Positions 47,572-59,846 of a stretch of DNA of 64,000 bases are shown here, piece by piece. The stretch is taken from contig NC_092673.1 in assembly GCF_964355755.1 (NCBI RefSeq), positions 29,951,001 to 30,015,000 on the forward strand, in the 5' to 3' direction. Numbering within the stretch: the stretch's first letter is position 1; each line of letters opens with the position of its first letter. The notes under the pieces were generated by a model. It worked only from the letters and a program-made list of their open reading frames with translations. It made no database searches and was not told where the DNA came from. This DNA comes from Antedon mediterranea. Its lineage: Eukaryota; Echinodermata; Crinoidea; Comatulida; Antedonidae. The position numbers and the translations under genes are program-made.

Positions 47572-48126
47572 TATTAAGCTATCAACGGGACAATATCTTT
47601 TTTGCATTACAAAAACAACAACAAAATGCAAAATTATTATATTCATTTAGATGGTTATTAATACAAAAAGGATCTTCATAATAATATTGTTTTGGCTTTG
47701 TCCAATGCATGACAGTTTCCATTGGAGATATTCCTACAGTAACGGGCGGGCGGTTATACCCATATATATATTATAATCCCTTGAGAAAAATATTTTTTAT
47801 TTATGTTACACCCCTAAGCAGGCAATATCTATATAGTAATGTGAATAGCTCTTTACAATCATAAAATACACTGAATAATTAAAAATAAACGTGTAACATA
47901 AAGATTGTGTTCTGTTTCTTTATTTAGATTTACACTCTTATTATAAAATACACTAGCAAACAACCGCCTGACCCACAGACAAACTAACCAACAAGTCAGT
48001 CTATTGACTAGAGGTCGTTTTTTAATATCCAAACAAATTTGAGAGTACACACATATTCATTTGTGCTTTTGACAATGTTGATCTTTAATTCTGGTTTAAT
48101 ATTTCTTGACTGGAATTTTTATTTAA

Positions 48127-48308
48127 ACGTGGTTCCCACTAGCGACGCAACACAAGGACGTAACGCAACGCAAGTGAATTGACCAATCACAAGCGATGGC
48201 TTATTCGCTTGTAATTGCTAACTGTCTATAACTTCGCTTGTCATTGGTTAAAACGCTTGCGTTGCGTTTACGTCCTTGCGTTACGTTCTAGTGGGAACCA
48301 AGCTTTAG
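48127..48308. mobile_element. Palindromic MITE, family B (young copy)
   Basis: Near-identical to the copy at 56763-56946, and in the same orientation. ACGTGGTTCCCACTAGCGAC at the left mirrors ACGTTCTAGTGGGAACCAAG at the right; the inner palindrome is TTGACCAATCACAAGCGA. TTA flanks both sides. Confidence 0.9.
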
Positions 48309-48662
48309 TATACATTGTAATGTTTTCTTGTTCTTCATGACTTCAATTCCCCTAAAAGAAACCTAAGATGAAGAAAAAATACATAATGTCAATATCGTGT
48401 ATGCAAAAATACGTAGCTTTTGAATTTCATGCACAGACATGCTTCAGTCCTCACTCGACAGTTTTGCTAGACTAGAGAAACAGATGACGACATTATGCGT
48501 ATGTCATAGGTCATTGCAAATTACAAAGTTTCGTACATCGAATAAAAGTGGTGTTTGCGCCACAAAAGAGAAAAAAAAAATTTGTGTACATTTAATTATA
48601 GAGTTATTATACATTTAATTGTTTGTCGTTTGTTTTTGTAAATAGTTTTTTTTTTAAAACAA

Positions 48663-48668
48663 TTTATT
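48663..48668 (-). terminator. Polyadenylation signal candidate for MMS19
   Basis: AATAAA on the minus strand, 42 bp after the MMS19 stop codon, which implies a very short 3' UTR. Confidence 0.55.
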
Positions 48669-48709
48669 CAAAGTGATCAAGTTTTCAATTTTAAAATTAT
48701 TATTATACA

Positions 48710-51700
48710 CTACCATTTATTCCTTGCATTTACAACTTTTTTTCGCACCATCCTCTTTTTGTCATCTAAACATTTTCCAAGGAATCGTTTTAATTTCTCC
48801 TTATATGGAAAAACCTTAAAAAAAAACATTCATTATTCATTCATTCAATGATTCAATGTTCATCACATTAGAATATAATAGTTCTTTTCTTCTAATACAG
48901 ATTGTCGCCCTGCACTACTATCCCTAAAGCCCTGCACTACTATCCCTAAAGCCCTGCACTACTATCCCTAAAGCCCTGCACTACTATCCCTAAAGCCCTG
49001 CACTACTATCCCTAAAGCCCTGCACTACTATCCCTAAATCCCTGCACTACTATCCCTAAAGCCCTGCACTACTATCCCTAAAGCCCTGCACTACTATCCC
49101 TAAAGCCCTGCACTACTATCCCTAAAGCCCTGCACTACTATCCCTAAAGCCCTGCACTACTATCCTTAAAGCCCTGCACTACTATCCCTAAAGCCCTGCA
49201 CTACTATCCCTAAAGCCCTGCACTAATATCCCTAAAGCCCTGCACTACTATCCCTAAAGCCCTGCACTACTATCCCTAAAGCCCTGCACTACTATCCCTA
49301 AAGCCCGGAGCACACTAGAGCTATCGCCTGAGCCAACTGGCATGAGTAACACTTGGCTCACTAAATAATTTGCCGCAAACTGTGATCGCGTTCTATCGGA
49401 CGCAAACTAAATGCTTCAGTACGCGATTTTCTGATTGGAAAATTACTAAGCTATACGGCACGTGCTGACATATTATAATAAATCAGAACATGTCATGCGC
49501 AGTGGAATTTTTTAGTAAGCTATCTGCTCACGTTCGGCGCACACTTGAGGAAAATGATGCACGTGCCAGTTGGCTATTAAATCATGTGGCCGATTTCTCA
49601 CGAAATCCCCGACGCACACTGTGAGCAAAGTGTTACTCGATCGTGCCAGTTGGATCAGCCAATAGCTCTAGTGTGCGCCAGGCTTTACCAATATAGAGTG
49701 GAACAAAACTTACAATGTGATGTGGTAATGATGTCATGTCTCCTATACATTCCAATGCAGCAATGCGAACAACCTGTATAAAGAACAGCATATATATTAT
49801 ACTTCAGTAACATGCATATCTCTACAATTGTATGTATACCTAAATCTGTGAGAATAACTTGTCATGTTTTTTAAAAATATGATGCAATCTTGGAAGGTAT
49901 AATAACAAACTGGTGTCAGGACAAATTATTAGGCCATAAATGTCTAAAATATGCAATAATAGTGATTTAATTATTTAATAATTAATAAATCAGATTAAAA
50001 AAAATGGATGTGCATGATCAATCATTACTGTAACACTGAGCACTATAAATGGATGTGCATGATCAATCATTACTGTAACACAATTCCCCCATGCAACAAT
50101 TTGTTCTTAGGTTATAATCAAATTATCTGATTTGAATGAGATAATTATCAGTAAATTTTTCCTGATCTGAAGTGGTTAAACCCCGTTTCCACACAAACTT
50201 TATCGGTCAATTTTTGACTGCGGAAACACAGACTTAATAGCAGCATTTGTATGATGTCATGAGTGATGTCATGCATGATGTCATGAAAATGAAGGGTTTA
50301 TCTTATCTTACCATAGAATCTTGCCGCTCAGCCAACTTCATCATCTGCATCAATAATGCATCAACATCTTTTGAAATAACCTGCGGTGCATCTTTTATGA
50401 GAGGCAATAATACCTTTAGTGTCGATAGGTTGAGGGTAGTGTCTTCACATAGTAAAGAATGCACCATCATTGGAATCAGGGGTGGAAGTTCACTTAATAG
50501 AACAGCTTTTGTAACATTTTGAAAAAGGTGCGACATTGCCTGTAAGTAGAACCTTTTACATTCTGAAAGAAACGAAAAAATATACAAATCAATTTATATT
50601 GAGCAAATGTACAGAATAGTAGAGTACAATGTTGTATCCATTTTAAGCTCTGTCCCCACCATCAAACTAGTTTTACAAAAAAAGTATGATGTGACCAAAT
50701 ATAGTATTGAAATGCCCAAATAAGTGTGATGTGCCAAATATAGTAATGATATGACATCATCATGTCCATATATGAGCACATCACATTTTGTCACATAAAG
50801 TTTGATAGCGTAGACAGAGCTTTAGTCTGTATTCTAATCTTGTTATGATGTAAAAAAAAAAGATTGTTCAAAGGAAATGCTTTAGATTACCAAATATGTA
50901 CAATAATTTAAAACTAATTGGTATATTCTCACCATCCTTGGCCAACTGAAATCCAGAAGAAATCTTTGAAATAGTTTCCAAAAAGAAACGCTGGCAATAC
51001 ATAATTTTCACATTAGCGTGGGAGGCTGGTGTCAGCACGTCTTCAGTCAACACACATTTAAACCCTTCAGCTGCGATGTGGCCAAGTGCTTCATTTCCAA
51101 GATAGCTTATCATTGTAGATATAAACTCAGAAGCCATTGAGTGACCTCTTAACACCAATGCTTTAGTTATCTGAAAGTAGATAGAACAACATAAGCGTGG
51201 TTCCCACTAGAACGCAACGCAACGAAGCGACGTATCGACACAAAGTGCTGTAATGCGTAATCACAAGTGGGAACCGATGATACAACAGTGCTGGAAAAAT
51301 TGCAGGTTTGATTTCAAGCAGGTGGGGTAAACACAATTATTGGAAGGACATTTTCTTACGTTGTGTAGGTTACGTCGCTAGTGGGAACCAAGCTTAAATT
51401 GTACCAAAATGTTTTTTCGTACAGTGAGAAACTTTGAGGATGATGAGTTACAACCCTATGACTGTATTCACCAATCACACTTAATTTAGATATTTCCTTA
51501 AATATATTTCACATAACTCAATAAATATTTAAGTATTTCCCTTAAATTGTATTCACTTAGATAGGAGATTTGTTTAAATTTTAAGCGTAAGTGTTTCCCT
51601 TAGCCTAAGTGTGAATGGTGAATACAGCCACTGGTCCTAGTTCACGATTGAACCTTGGAATTTGGGATTGGAAGGCAAGCATGTTAACCACCAAGCTACA

Positions 51701-54700
51701 GCTCCACTAATCTTAATCATTATTTTTCATTCAACATATTCTGTAGTCACACTGTATTAGACAAGCATACTACAGACCGTAGATCTCTAGCTAAAATATG
51801 CATTATTTAGCACATTATAATTATTAGACAAATACAATGTCATACCCAATTCCACGTTGTCATTGCTGTTAAGCTGTTAACTTCTTTATCTTGATGTGTC
51901 TCATTTAAAATCACCTCTAACCTTGACTTGTAACTGCTTAATATAGTTAGCAAGTCCTCATCTGAAATGGAATTATATGTTTGTAGATTATACTGCACAT
52001 GTTGTATAGGAATATACAAAATACTATGATACTGTACAAGGGACATACAGTGCCCCTCAAGATGTAAATCCACTTTTGGGGATTAAGAGGAATATCCCTG
52101 GTACCATAATGATTTGGTTTTTGTTTGTTCTTCTGTGTTGTTTTTTTTATGTATGGTATCGAAATAAACCAAATCAAATAAGGCAAAACAGCTGTTTGCA
52201 TTATAGGTTATATAAAAAAAACAACAGAAAATGTTCCTAGGCTTATGAAATCATATTGGGAAGTCACAGATACAAATTGTTGTCAGCATTTTCATGTGGG
52301 TAATATATTGTGAAAGAAATGTTATGGCACTTATTATGCTAATCTATTATGTGTTTCTACCACTACCTGATTGGCACTTGTTCAGTATAGCTGCTAGGCA
52401 CTGAGCTGCCGTTGTTTGTGTGTAACCATGATCACTTTCTGTTGCCAATGTAAACAATTCTTCTCTTAATTCTGGCTTGATGAGTTCAATTGCATCTTTG
52501 TGTACAGAACAGACTGTTGCTAGGATAATTGATATCAACTGGGTTTGTTGCCATGGTGATTTAACCTATGATTAATCATTTCAATATCAATAGATATATT
52601 ATGAGAGATATGTTTTGGTAAAGAGTATTTTGTGTTTGTAAACATGAAGAACATACTTACAGATAAAAGTTTGAGGTCAGGGTCGTCAGTCCTGAAGCCA
52701 AAACTGGTAAAGTCATTGGTAGCAATGCCTTTCAGTACACTTTTACTTAAATCTTCAGCAAGTCTGAAGTAAAATAACACACACACAAAACTTAAAACAC
52801 TGAAACCAGATAGAATATCAGATAAGGAACTGGTAAAGAGCAAGTGTACACATCCGGCTTGTGTGCACTTGTATATCTTTCGGAAAGAGTAGGGTTACCC
52901 CGGTATTCTGAACAATAACACAAACAAAATTCCCACTTACATATAAAAAAATGTCTATATATATTATTATTTATTTATTGCCGGTCCGCCAGATAGTCTG
53001 ATGACTTTCCCGCCTCGGCTGCTTTGCTTATATCTCAGATTATATCTTTTATACTATTGATCCTAGGAGTTAGTGCAGTTGATGACTGTTTATGAAGGGT
53101 GATCAGGTCATAGAGTTACCGGTAGTGTGGATCATGGTCGTCCTCTATACTTTTGTTGCTTACAGTTTTAAAAATAATAGTTTATTGCTTTATTGGCTGG
53201 AACTTGCAATCTGAGGATGTTTCCGAATAGCCGCTATCGTGATTCCAAAATGACCAATCAGATTGGTCTTGCCTTACACCTATCATATAATTTTATGTTT
53301 TTGATGTCTATATACAATATATTTAATATGAAATATTTAAAAAATTGAGTTGGGCGAACAACCCTACCAGTTGAATTGATTCGTTACAGATTTGTCCAAT
53401 GTGTGAATGAAGTGGAAAAGGAACTAACAGTGACAGGTATTATTAAAAAACAAGAGATAACACTAACCGTACATCTAACATTTGTGATATGCTCCTAATA
53501 ATCGATGTACAGTGTTTAACAATATTTTCTTGCATGAACAGCTCCGTTGTTTCTTCAGTAACTGTACAACTTCTCACCAATTTTTCAACCAATCGTGGAA
53601 TTAATGACTTCAGGTAAAATTCAATATCTGCATGATTGTTATTTGTTTTCTCCACAATAACAAGTATAGATTGGAGTGAAGTAGATATGATGTTTTCACT
53701 GTCAAAATCTATTCAATATGAAATTGAAAACAATACAATTTAGATATAGATATAATAATTTAAAAAACTGAATTGTGATTATGATTTATAAGAAAAAAGA
53801 ACAATGTATTAATGAAAATGATTAGTTCTTTTCTTTTTAAATCCTGTATTTTGTTAATGTTATTTTTTATACTTGTACTTAATTTATTTCAATTTTTCTT
53901 GTACTGTAAATAGGCCTATTGTTAAATCATATTTTTCCCTCTAACTTTTATTTTACTTACTGTACTATGGACGAACCTTCATTCAAGAAGTGTGCCACTG
54001 TTTTAAAAGTGTAGCTTCCAAATAAATTATTATTATTATATTGTTTAGAATCTTAACCAACTATGACATCCTAATCACAAAGATCAAAAGATCTCAATTT
54101 CATCACATATTACCTTTACCAATACTAAAAATATAATCCAGCAGTAATGGAATAATTGAGCGGATGAGGTCAGAGTACGTTGCTATAGTTGCAAGCATGT
54201 TTATAATTGATTCTGTTGATACAGGACTATTTTGATTTTCCATGGGAACCACACCTACAAAATAAAAAAACAAATATACAAATGTATAATTGTATTTTAC
54301 ATAGATGAGATTTATGCAAAACTTGTAATGTTTTGAAACATTTTTAAAAGAAATAATATAGAAAACTAACCAGTCTGAAACAAATTTGATAATTCTGGCA
54401 TAAGCTTCATTTTAACCACATCAGAATGTTTAGATGACATGTTTGACAGTGACTGCGAACATTGAACTCTAAAATATACACAACAAAATGTGATAAAACT
54501 TCATTCATGCTTTCTCTAATCAATTTATGAATATTCATGTTCTCTAATCAATTTATGAAAATTCATGATACCTCTAATCAATTTATCAATATCCATACCT
54601 CACTGGTGTTTCATTATCATTGAAGAAACCTTTAATAAGATGCTCACCAACCAGATCAACATCTTTAACATCTAACAGTCCATTCAACATCACTAGAACA

Positions 54701-57700
54701 CCAAATCCCCTAACCCCAATCTGTCGTAATTCTGAGTGCGAATCCTGTTGGATTTCGCATAATATAGTGATGATGTCATCCTTCATTGACACGGCCGGAT
54801 GACTAACATCAGTTGTCAGACATGTATCCATGGTAACAGACAGAAGACCAATGATAACATCTATAATTTTCAGTTTAGTTGTTGCCTGGAAAAGAGTTGC
54901 ATGATTTTGTCACAATGCTTTATAGGTAGTAAAGCAGGTTGCTTCACAACAATAATAATATCCTGGATTTATATAGCGCCTAATGTTGTGAAACCTCTAA
55001 GCTCTGAACATTACCACCCTGGTCCTTTTTGCATCTAACATGTATGTCTTGATCTAACCAGGTACCCATTTATACACCTGGGTGGAGAGAGGCAAACGTA
55101 AGTAAATTATCTTGCCCGAGGATACAAACAATGCGGCAAAGTTGGATTCGAACCGCGATCTAACAATCAATAGTCCAACGTCCAACACAATACTTGTGCC
55201 CACTTTACCTGTGAACTAAGCCGGTATTGCTCCAACAGTTGAGGTATAATAGTTTGTACAACCTTACAACATGCAGGGTCGGAAGCACCAGCTACTGCTC
55301 GTAAAAGAGCACAACATGGTTGAATTAGCCTCAGTTCAGGTTCTTGTATGAACTGCTTGCACTCTGGGAATCAAATATGCAATATGTTATACAAGTTATG
55401 TGTCATAAACCACTCTACCTTTTATTTATTTATTATTTTTTGTTTATTTATTTATTTTTTCAATTATTGTTTCTTTTTTTTGTAAATGGTGGTCTCTGCT
55501 TAAAGTCTATTGTTAGACCTATTTTGACCACCATCCACATTTATACTTAATTAATTAACTAACTATAAAGAAATATTTTATATATTATTATTTGTGGAAA
55601 TCAATAAACAACAAACAAGAAAACAAACAAGTTAGTTATTCAATGGTCGAACAAATCTTCACTGTCAAATGGGAAACAAATATATGCAGTTATATACATA
55701 TATATTTGTTAACAACTTGCTTCATTATCCAATGGGTTATTTTATCATATTATACCTCTGATTATGGTATCTAGCGAACTGTCAAGCGAGGCAGTTGATG
55801 AGTTATCAAATATCCCTGATGAATAATTCTTGACAACATGATGGAGGGACTCGAGTGCAGCCATCTCTATATCTTTGTTTACTGCTTGAAATACCTGCAT
55901 TGAAATATATCAAATTATCAATCGAACGATCAATCAATCGTTTCATTTTTATTTTATTTTAACGATCATTCTAAGTTTTTAGCAGTTACATACATTTTGT
56001 CAAAACCTACAAGATATGTGAAATTGCAGTTTGATTATTCAGACACCAAGTAACATATATAATACTGTACTAATAATCAATATCTATTAGCCAGACAAAA
56101 TTGGTACGTACGTAAGTATCACAAAACATAGGCAAGGGAAGAGGGAAAGCGTTCAGCCTAGGCACACCCGACGATGACAGGCTGACACCAAAAATGGCTC
56201 TTTATGGAGACAATAGCAATGGACATAACACCCTGTAAAGGACTTGTTGTACTCTACCTCTCTCCTACATGCTGACCATATAGCCTCCATGTAACCAGAA
56301 AATGACAAAGCATCATATGATTTAGCACAAGCTGTAAGTGTCTGGAAAGAGTCTAGTTTAGCACTTGGTATATCCGATGAAACTTTCTCCATTAACATTG
56401 GTAGACAAAACTGTACAGAAGAAATTCAAATTTATTAACATTCACCTTAACATCAAGGTATGGTTAAAAACAACATTTACAAAAATAAACAAAGATATAA
56501 AAGAAAAACCAATAATAAAAAAGTGACATCAGTTAATACAAAATATAATTTATATTAGCTATTTTCATGATAACTTAATAAAAATGTAATTCTTTATTGA
56601 CCATTACCGTATGTTACAGTATTGTCATAGAAACCAAATAACAAACGCACAGAACAAAAACAAAATAAAAATGTTTACGCAAAAAAAAAATATATATACA
56701 AACATCAGTGCAAGTGAGTGTACTTGGACAAAGTAGATAGTATAAGTAGACAAGCGCTGCCTTAAGCGTGGTTCCCACTAGTGACGCAACACAAGGACGT
56801 AACGCAACGCAAGTGAATTGACCAATCACAAGCGATGGCTTATTCGCTTGTGATTGCTAACTGTCTATAACTTCGCTTGTCATTGGTTAAAACGCTTGCG
56901 TTGCGTTTATGTCCTTGCGTTACGTTCTAGTGGGAACCAAGCTTTAGTGAACTTCAATAAAAGAAATAAAGCTGATGAAGGGCTAGTGTTGCCCGAAAGC
57001 TCTGCTAACTTTTCTGGCTCTTTACTTTATCGTTTTGATTTAGCTTTTCGCTTTTTTTTTGTATCTCCATTGAGATCCAGCAACTGATACCCACAGCATT
57101 GTCATTTTTTCAGTAATTTGCCTTTGGATTTATACACAAACGTATAAATACAAAAGTTAGGTAGCACCTTTGAAGCTATTTTTTTTATTTTTGAGGAGTT
57201 GACTCACCTGAGCAAACTTTGATGTTGCGGACAAACATTTTCGTAAACCGAGGATGAGCTCTTGAGTGGTAACCCCATGTGGATCGTTTGGGTGCGGGGC
57301 AAAGTCAATTGGAAAATAACAGGAGGTAACCTCAAACAGTTCCTCACAAAAACGTTCTAAAGGATAATATACAATACAGGGTAAGGTATAAGATTTCTGC
57401 TTATCTCGTGATGTGAGTTATAGCCTACATTTTCTTCTTTTTTTATCAGAAGAAATAATTGTAATTAAATTCTTACCAAATTGAAAGTTCTGAATGATTA
57501 TGGGGATACATCGAAAAACAATCATCAAATTTCTCGGGTCTTTCTCTCCATCCATTGCTTGCATATAACCATAAACAAAATCATTACCTAACTTTTTTAA
57601 TTCTGAAAGAAACAAAATTAATATAAAACATAATTATGTAAAAAAGAATGTTCATAAAAAAAAGATTGCTTTTAGCTTCGGGATAGAATGAGGCTGAAAG

Positions 57701-59846
57701 CTGGCAATCTTTCATATTGTATACGACTTTTGTATTTTCAAAGTTGTATGCGATAGGGAGCTTGGTTTGTGTTTACTAAAAAGTATGAACTAATTTCATT
57801 ATTTTTCGTTGTCATTAATGAATCCAATATCAACTTTACCAGTAAGTCTGGTGTCCAGAAATCTTGCAATGATGTTAAATACTGACCGACGGTCAACCTG
57901 CATTAGCGTTTGGACATGCACTTCTTTTAAAATGGCCTGTACAATTAACACTTCATCACCATTTGCAAGATACTTACAGTCACTCTAATTAAGAAAACAA
58001 AAAGATTATGAAAAATTATCCAATGAGGAAAACTATTGATATAATACGGGTCAATTGCTATTAATAGAAGATGGCTAAATTGCTATTAATAGAAGATGGC
58101 TAAATTGCTATTAATAGAATATGGATCATTTGCTATTAATAGAATATGGGTCAATTGCTATTAATAGAATATTGGTCATTTGCTATTAATAGAATATGGG
58201 TCTTCGATTTCTTCACACAGCTAAATATAGAATTGTACTAAATATTTGTGACAAAGTGACAGAAGATAAATAATAGATACAAAAAATTTTAACTTTTATG
58301 AATCCTCTTTATCTCACCAGAGCTAGCAAGCCCAATAATGCATGTGGAGTGACTGAATGATGATCCTTTAGCCTATCACAATAGAATGCCACAAGATGAC
58401 CAACTACAAAAAATAATATTTATAAATTGCACAGTATACTTGTGTGGGTATCACCCACATTAACAATCTCTTTTTTTTTCAATCAGGGATTTGCACAAAT
58501 TAATAGATTTAAAAGGTATTATATATTTGCACAATTCTTATAACTTAATGCACTTGTCAATTGTATGACCCACTATACGACCCCCGGGAGAGGTGCGTCA
58601 TGGGTGCGTCATTTACAAATAATTACTGACGCAGGGGTGCGTCAAAAAACCTAGATGGTACGTCACATCAATGAAAAAGGTGTGTCAATGTCCGTCACTT
58701 TATTACCACCCACCATATCATAAACAACATGGCCACAGTGCGTCAAAATGGGTGCGTCATTGTCACCTAAAGGTAAGTCACCTTTTTGACGCACGGGTGC
58801 GTCATGGTATTCAAAAGTATGACGCACATCTGACAAATGACGCACCTCTCCCGGGGGTCGTATAGTGGGTCATGCAATTGACAAGTGCATAAATCATAGA
58901 AATATTTTTATATTGAACCTAAATAGGCACCAGCCTGAACTATCTCCATCAAGTATTAAGTGTAAACATTGTTCAGCCGTTTAATTAAAATCAATATGGA
59001 CAATAATGAATTAATATACCTTCAGGAGTTGAAAATTTGTCATTGGGAATATTGTGCAATACTTCTGATAGGAATCTAGTAGCTCTTGCTCTGATGTCAT
59101 GATCAGTGCTCAACAAATGTTGACTGAAGATAAAACCATATAAATGAAAACAATTAATGTAACTATATGATATGGATTTAAAAAAAAAAAATGTTTTATG
59201 TATATTTTAATTAACAACTCCATTGTTTAATCTCTAAATTAAAAAAAAAAGACAAATATCACTTCTTACCCCAGATATTCAATAAGAGTCAGTAATTTAA
59301 TGTCATCGTTGTTTACACCTGAAACATACAAATATATAATACTGTATATTAATATTATTAATACATAATAATCAATACATGATGATGTGATGATCATCAC
59401 AAAAAAAATAATTATAGGCCTATAATCATATCATAATGAGATATTATTATTAAATTATATTTATCAACATGAATTGAAAGAAATATATGATAATCATTCA
59501 CATAATATTTACATCCTGCATTATTATACATATCTCTGCATAACAAAAACCTCTAAGCCTAGGCCGCATTGCTTCTCTACTATCTAGGCTAGTCCATGCA
59601 GTTCAAGTTTGTTCCCAGCGGTGACAGTGTGTCATGATGTAGCTTGATTGGCTAAGTAACGTCGGGGATAACGTTCTTGTGGGCCTAGGCCTACTAAAAG
59701 CTATTTAAAATTCAAAAGATTATACATTTATTAAAACTTAACCGTAACAAATAATTAAACATACCATTAGTTATAGTTAAAAGAGCACTTTCCTGATTTC
59801 CCCAAACATAATCTTCAATACTTGCCTGCCACACGGGCGCAGCCAT
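48710..59846 (-). CDS. MMS19: MMS19, cytosolic iron-sulfur assembly targeting factor, 21 exons
   Basis: HEAT-repeat scaffold of the CIA targeting complex (with CIAO1 and CIAO2B); it delivers Fe-S clusters to XPD, polymerases, primase and helicases. Exons in transcript order: 59846-59765, 59318-59270, 59123-59020, 58403-58318, 57984-57840, 57602-57477, 57356-57208, 56410-56258, 55894-55756, 55363-55209, 54885-54599, 54468-54371, 54254-54120, 53708-53468, 52763-52661, 52565-52367, 51961-51846, 51170-50933, 50562-50312, 49773-49714, 48814-48710. All are GT-AG and phases join; the total is 1006 residues (human about 1030). Family landmarks: QAMDGEKDPRNL and CYFPIDFAPHPNDPHG (N-terminal domain), SAKLDSFQTLTAC, ITKALVLRGH, VLTPASHANVKIMYCQRFF, LSTLKVLLPLIKDAPQV, VRIAALECIGDM and the C-terminal CLDDKKRMVRKKVVNAR. 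The start MAAPVW has no competing upstream frame. I see no internal stop or frameshift. Confidence 0.95.
48906..49305. repeat. 22-bp minisatellite in MMS19 intron 20, about 18 copies
   Basis: Units contain gccctgcactactatcccta plus aa. Only three variant units were noticed (aatccctgc, atccttaaa, ctaatatcc). The array starts about 91 bp upstream, in transcript sense, of the last exon's acceptor. Confidence 0.95.
50030..50235. mobile_element. Inverted-repeat element, partial (related to 22590-22835)
   Basis: Shares CAACAATTTGTTCTTA, TTTGAATGAGATAATTATC and TTAAACCCCGTTTCCACA with the prominin intron 1 element; ends TTTTTGACTGCGGAAACACA. A neighbouring 30-bp direct repeat (ATGGATGTGCATGATCAATC...) occurs at 50003 and 50049. 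Confidence 0.55.
50646..50822. mobile_element. Palindromic MITE, family A
   Basis: TTA-AGCTCTGTCCCCACCATCA at the left; GTTTGATAGCGTAGACAGAGCT-TTA at the right, with matching TTA flanks; ATGTCCATATATGAGCACAT in the centre. MMS19 intron 18. Confidence 0.85.
51193..51396. mobile_element. Palindromic MITE, family B (rearranged)
   Basis: AGCGTGGTTCCCACTAGAAC at the left, ACGTCGCTAGTGGGAACCAA at the right, and an inner AAGTGGGAACCGATGATACA suggesting a nested or rearranged copy. It begins about 20 bp upstream of MMS19 exon 18. Confidence 0.75.
51632..51712 (-). mobile_element. tRNA-like segment in MMS19 intron 17
   Basis: On the minus strand GGAGCTGTAGCTTGGTGGTT (A-box TAGCTTGGTGG) is followed by CCAAGGTTCAATCGTGAAC (B-box GGTTCAATCG). 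The acceptor stem is poor, so this is a SINE head or tRNA pseudogene. Confidence 0.5.
52835..52912. mobile_element. SINE fragment in MMS19 intron 14
   Basis: AGTGTACACATCCGGCTTGT, ATCTTTCGG and AGGGTTACCCCGGTATTCTG match the middle of the SINE at 60897-61190. Confidence 0.6.
54948..55205 (-). mobile_element. tRNA-derived SINE in MMS19 intron 10
   Basis: On the minus strand a B-box GGTTCGAATCC is followed by a body with CTCTCCACCCAGGTGTATAA, ATGGGTACCTGG and a 3' end GGCGCTATATAAATCCAGGA next to an ATT-repeat tail. A tail-only copy lies at 11768-11860. Its 5' side reaches to within a few bases of the exon 10 donor (55208). Confidence 0.7.
56763..56946. mobile_element. Palindromic MITE, family B (young copy)
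   Basis: Differs from 48127-48308 at only a few bases. The ends TTA-AGCGTGGTTCCC and GGGAACCAAGCT-TTA have matching TTA flanks. MMS19 intron 7. A plus-strand ORF through it is not a gene. Confidence 0.9.
56971..57131 (+). repeat. Interspersed repeat, second copy at 20771-20911
   Basis: The longer of two copies (includes TGGCTCTTTACTTTATCGTT, absent at 20771). MMS19 intron 7. Confidence 0.75.
58045..58200. repeat. 25-bp tandem repeat in MMS19 intron 4, about 6 copies
   Basis: Units of ttgctattaatagaatatgg plus gtcaa, gtcat or ctaaa. Confidence 0.9.
58549..58889. mobile_element. 341-bp MITE with about 53-bp termini in MMS19 intron 3
   Basis: The left end TGCACTTGTCAATTGTATGA, then CCCACTATACGACCCCCGGG and AGAGGTGCGTCAT, is repeated inverted at the right end with one mismatch. 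TTAA precedes the left end and TAAA follows the right end. The interior carries many GGTGCGTCA/TGACGCAC words in both orientations. No transposase. Confidence 0.85.

Noticed and set aside
58663-58865. ORFs on both strands at 58663-58865
   Set aside because: They lie inside the 341-bp MITE and consist of its repeated GGTGCGTCA words.
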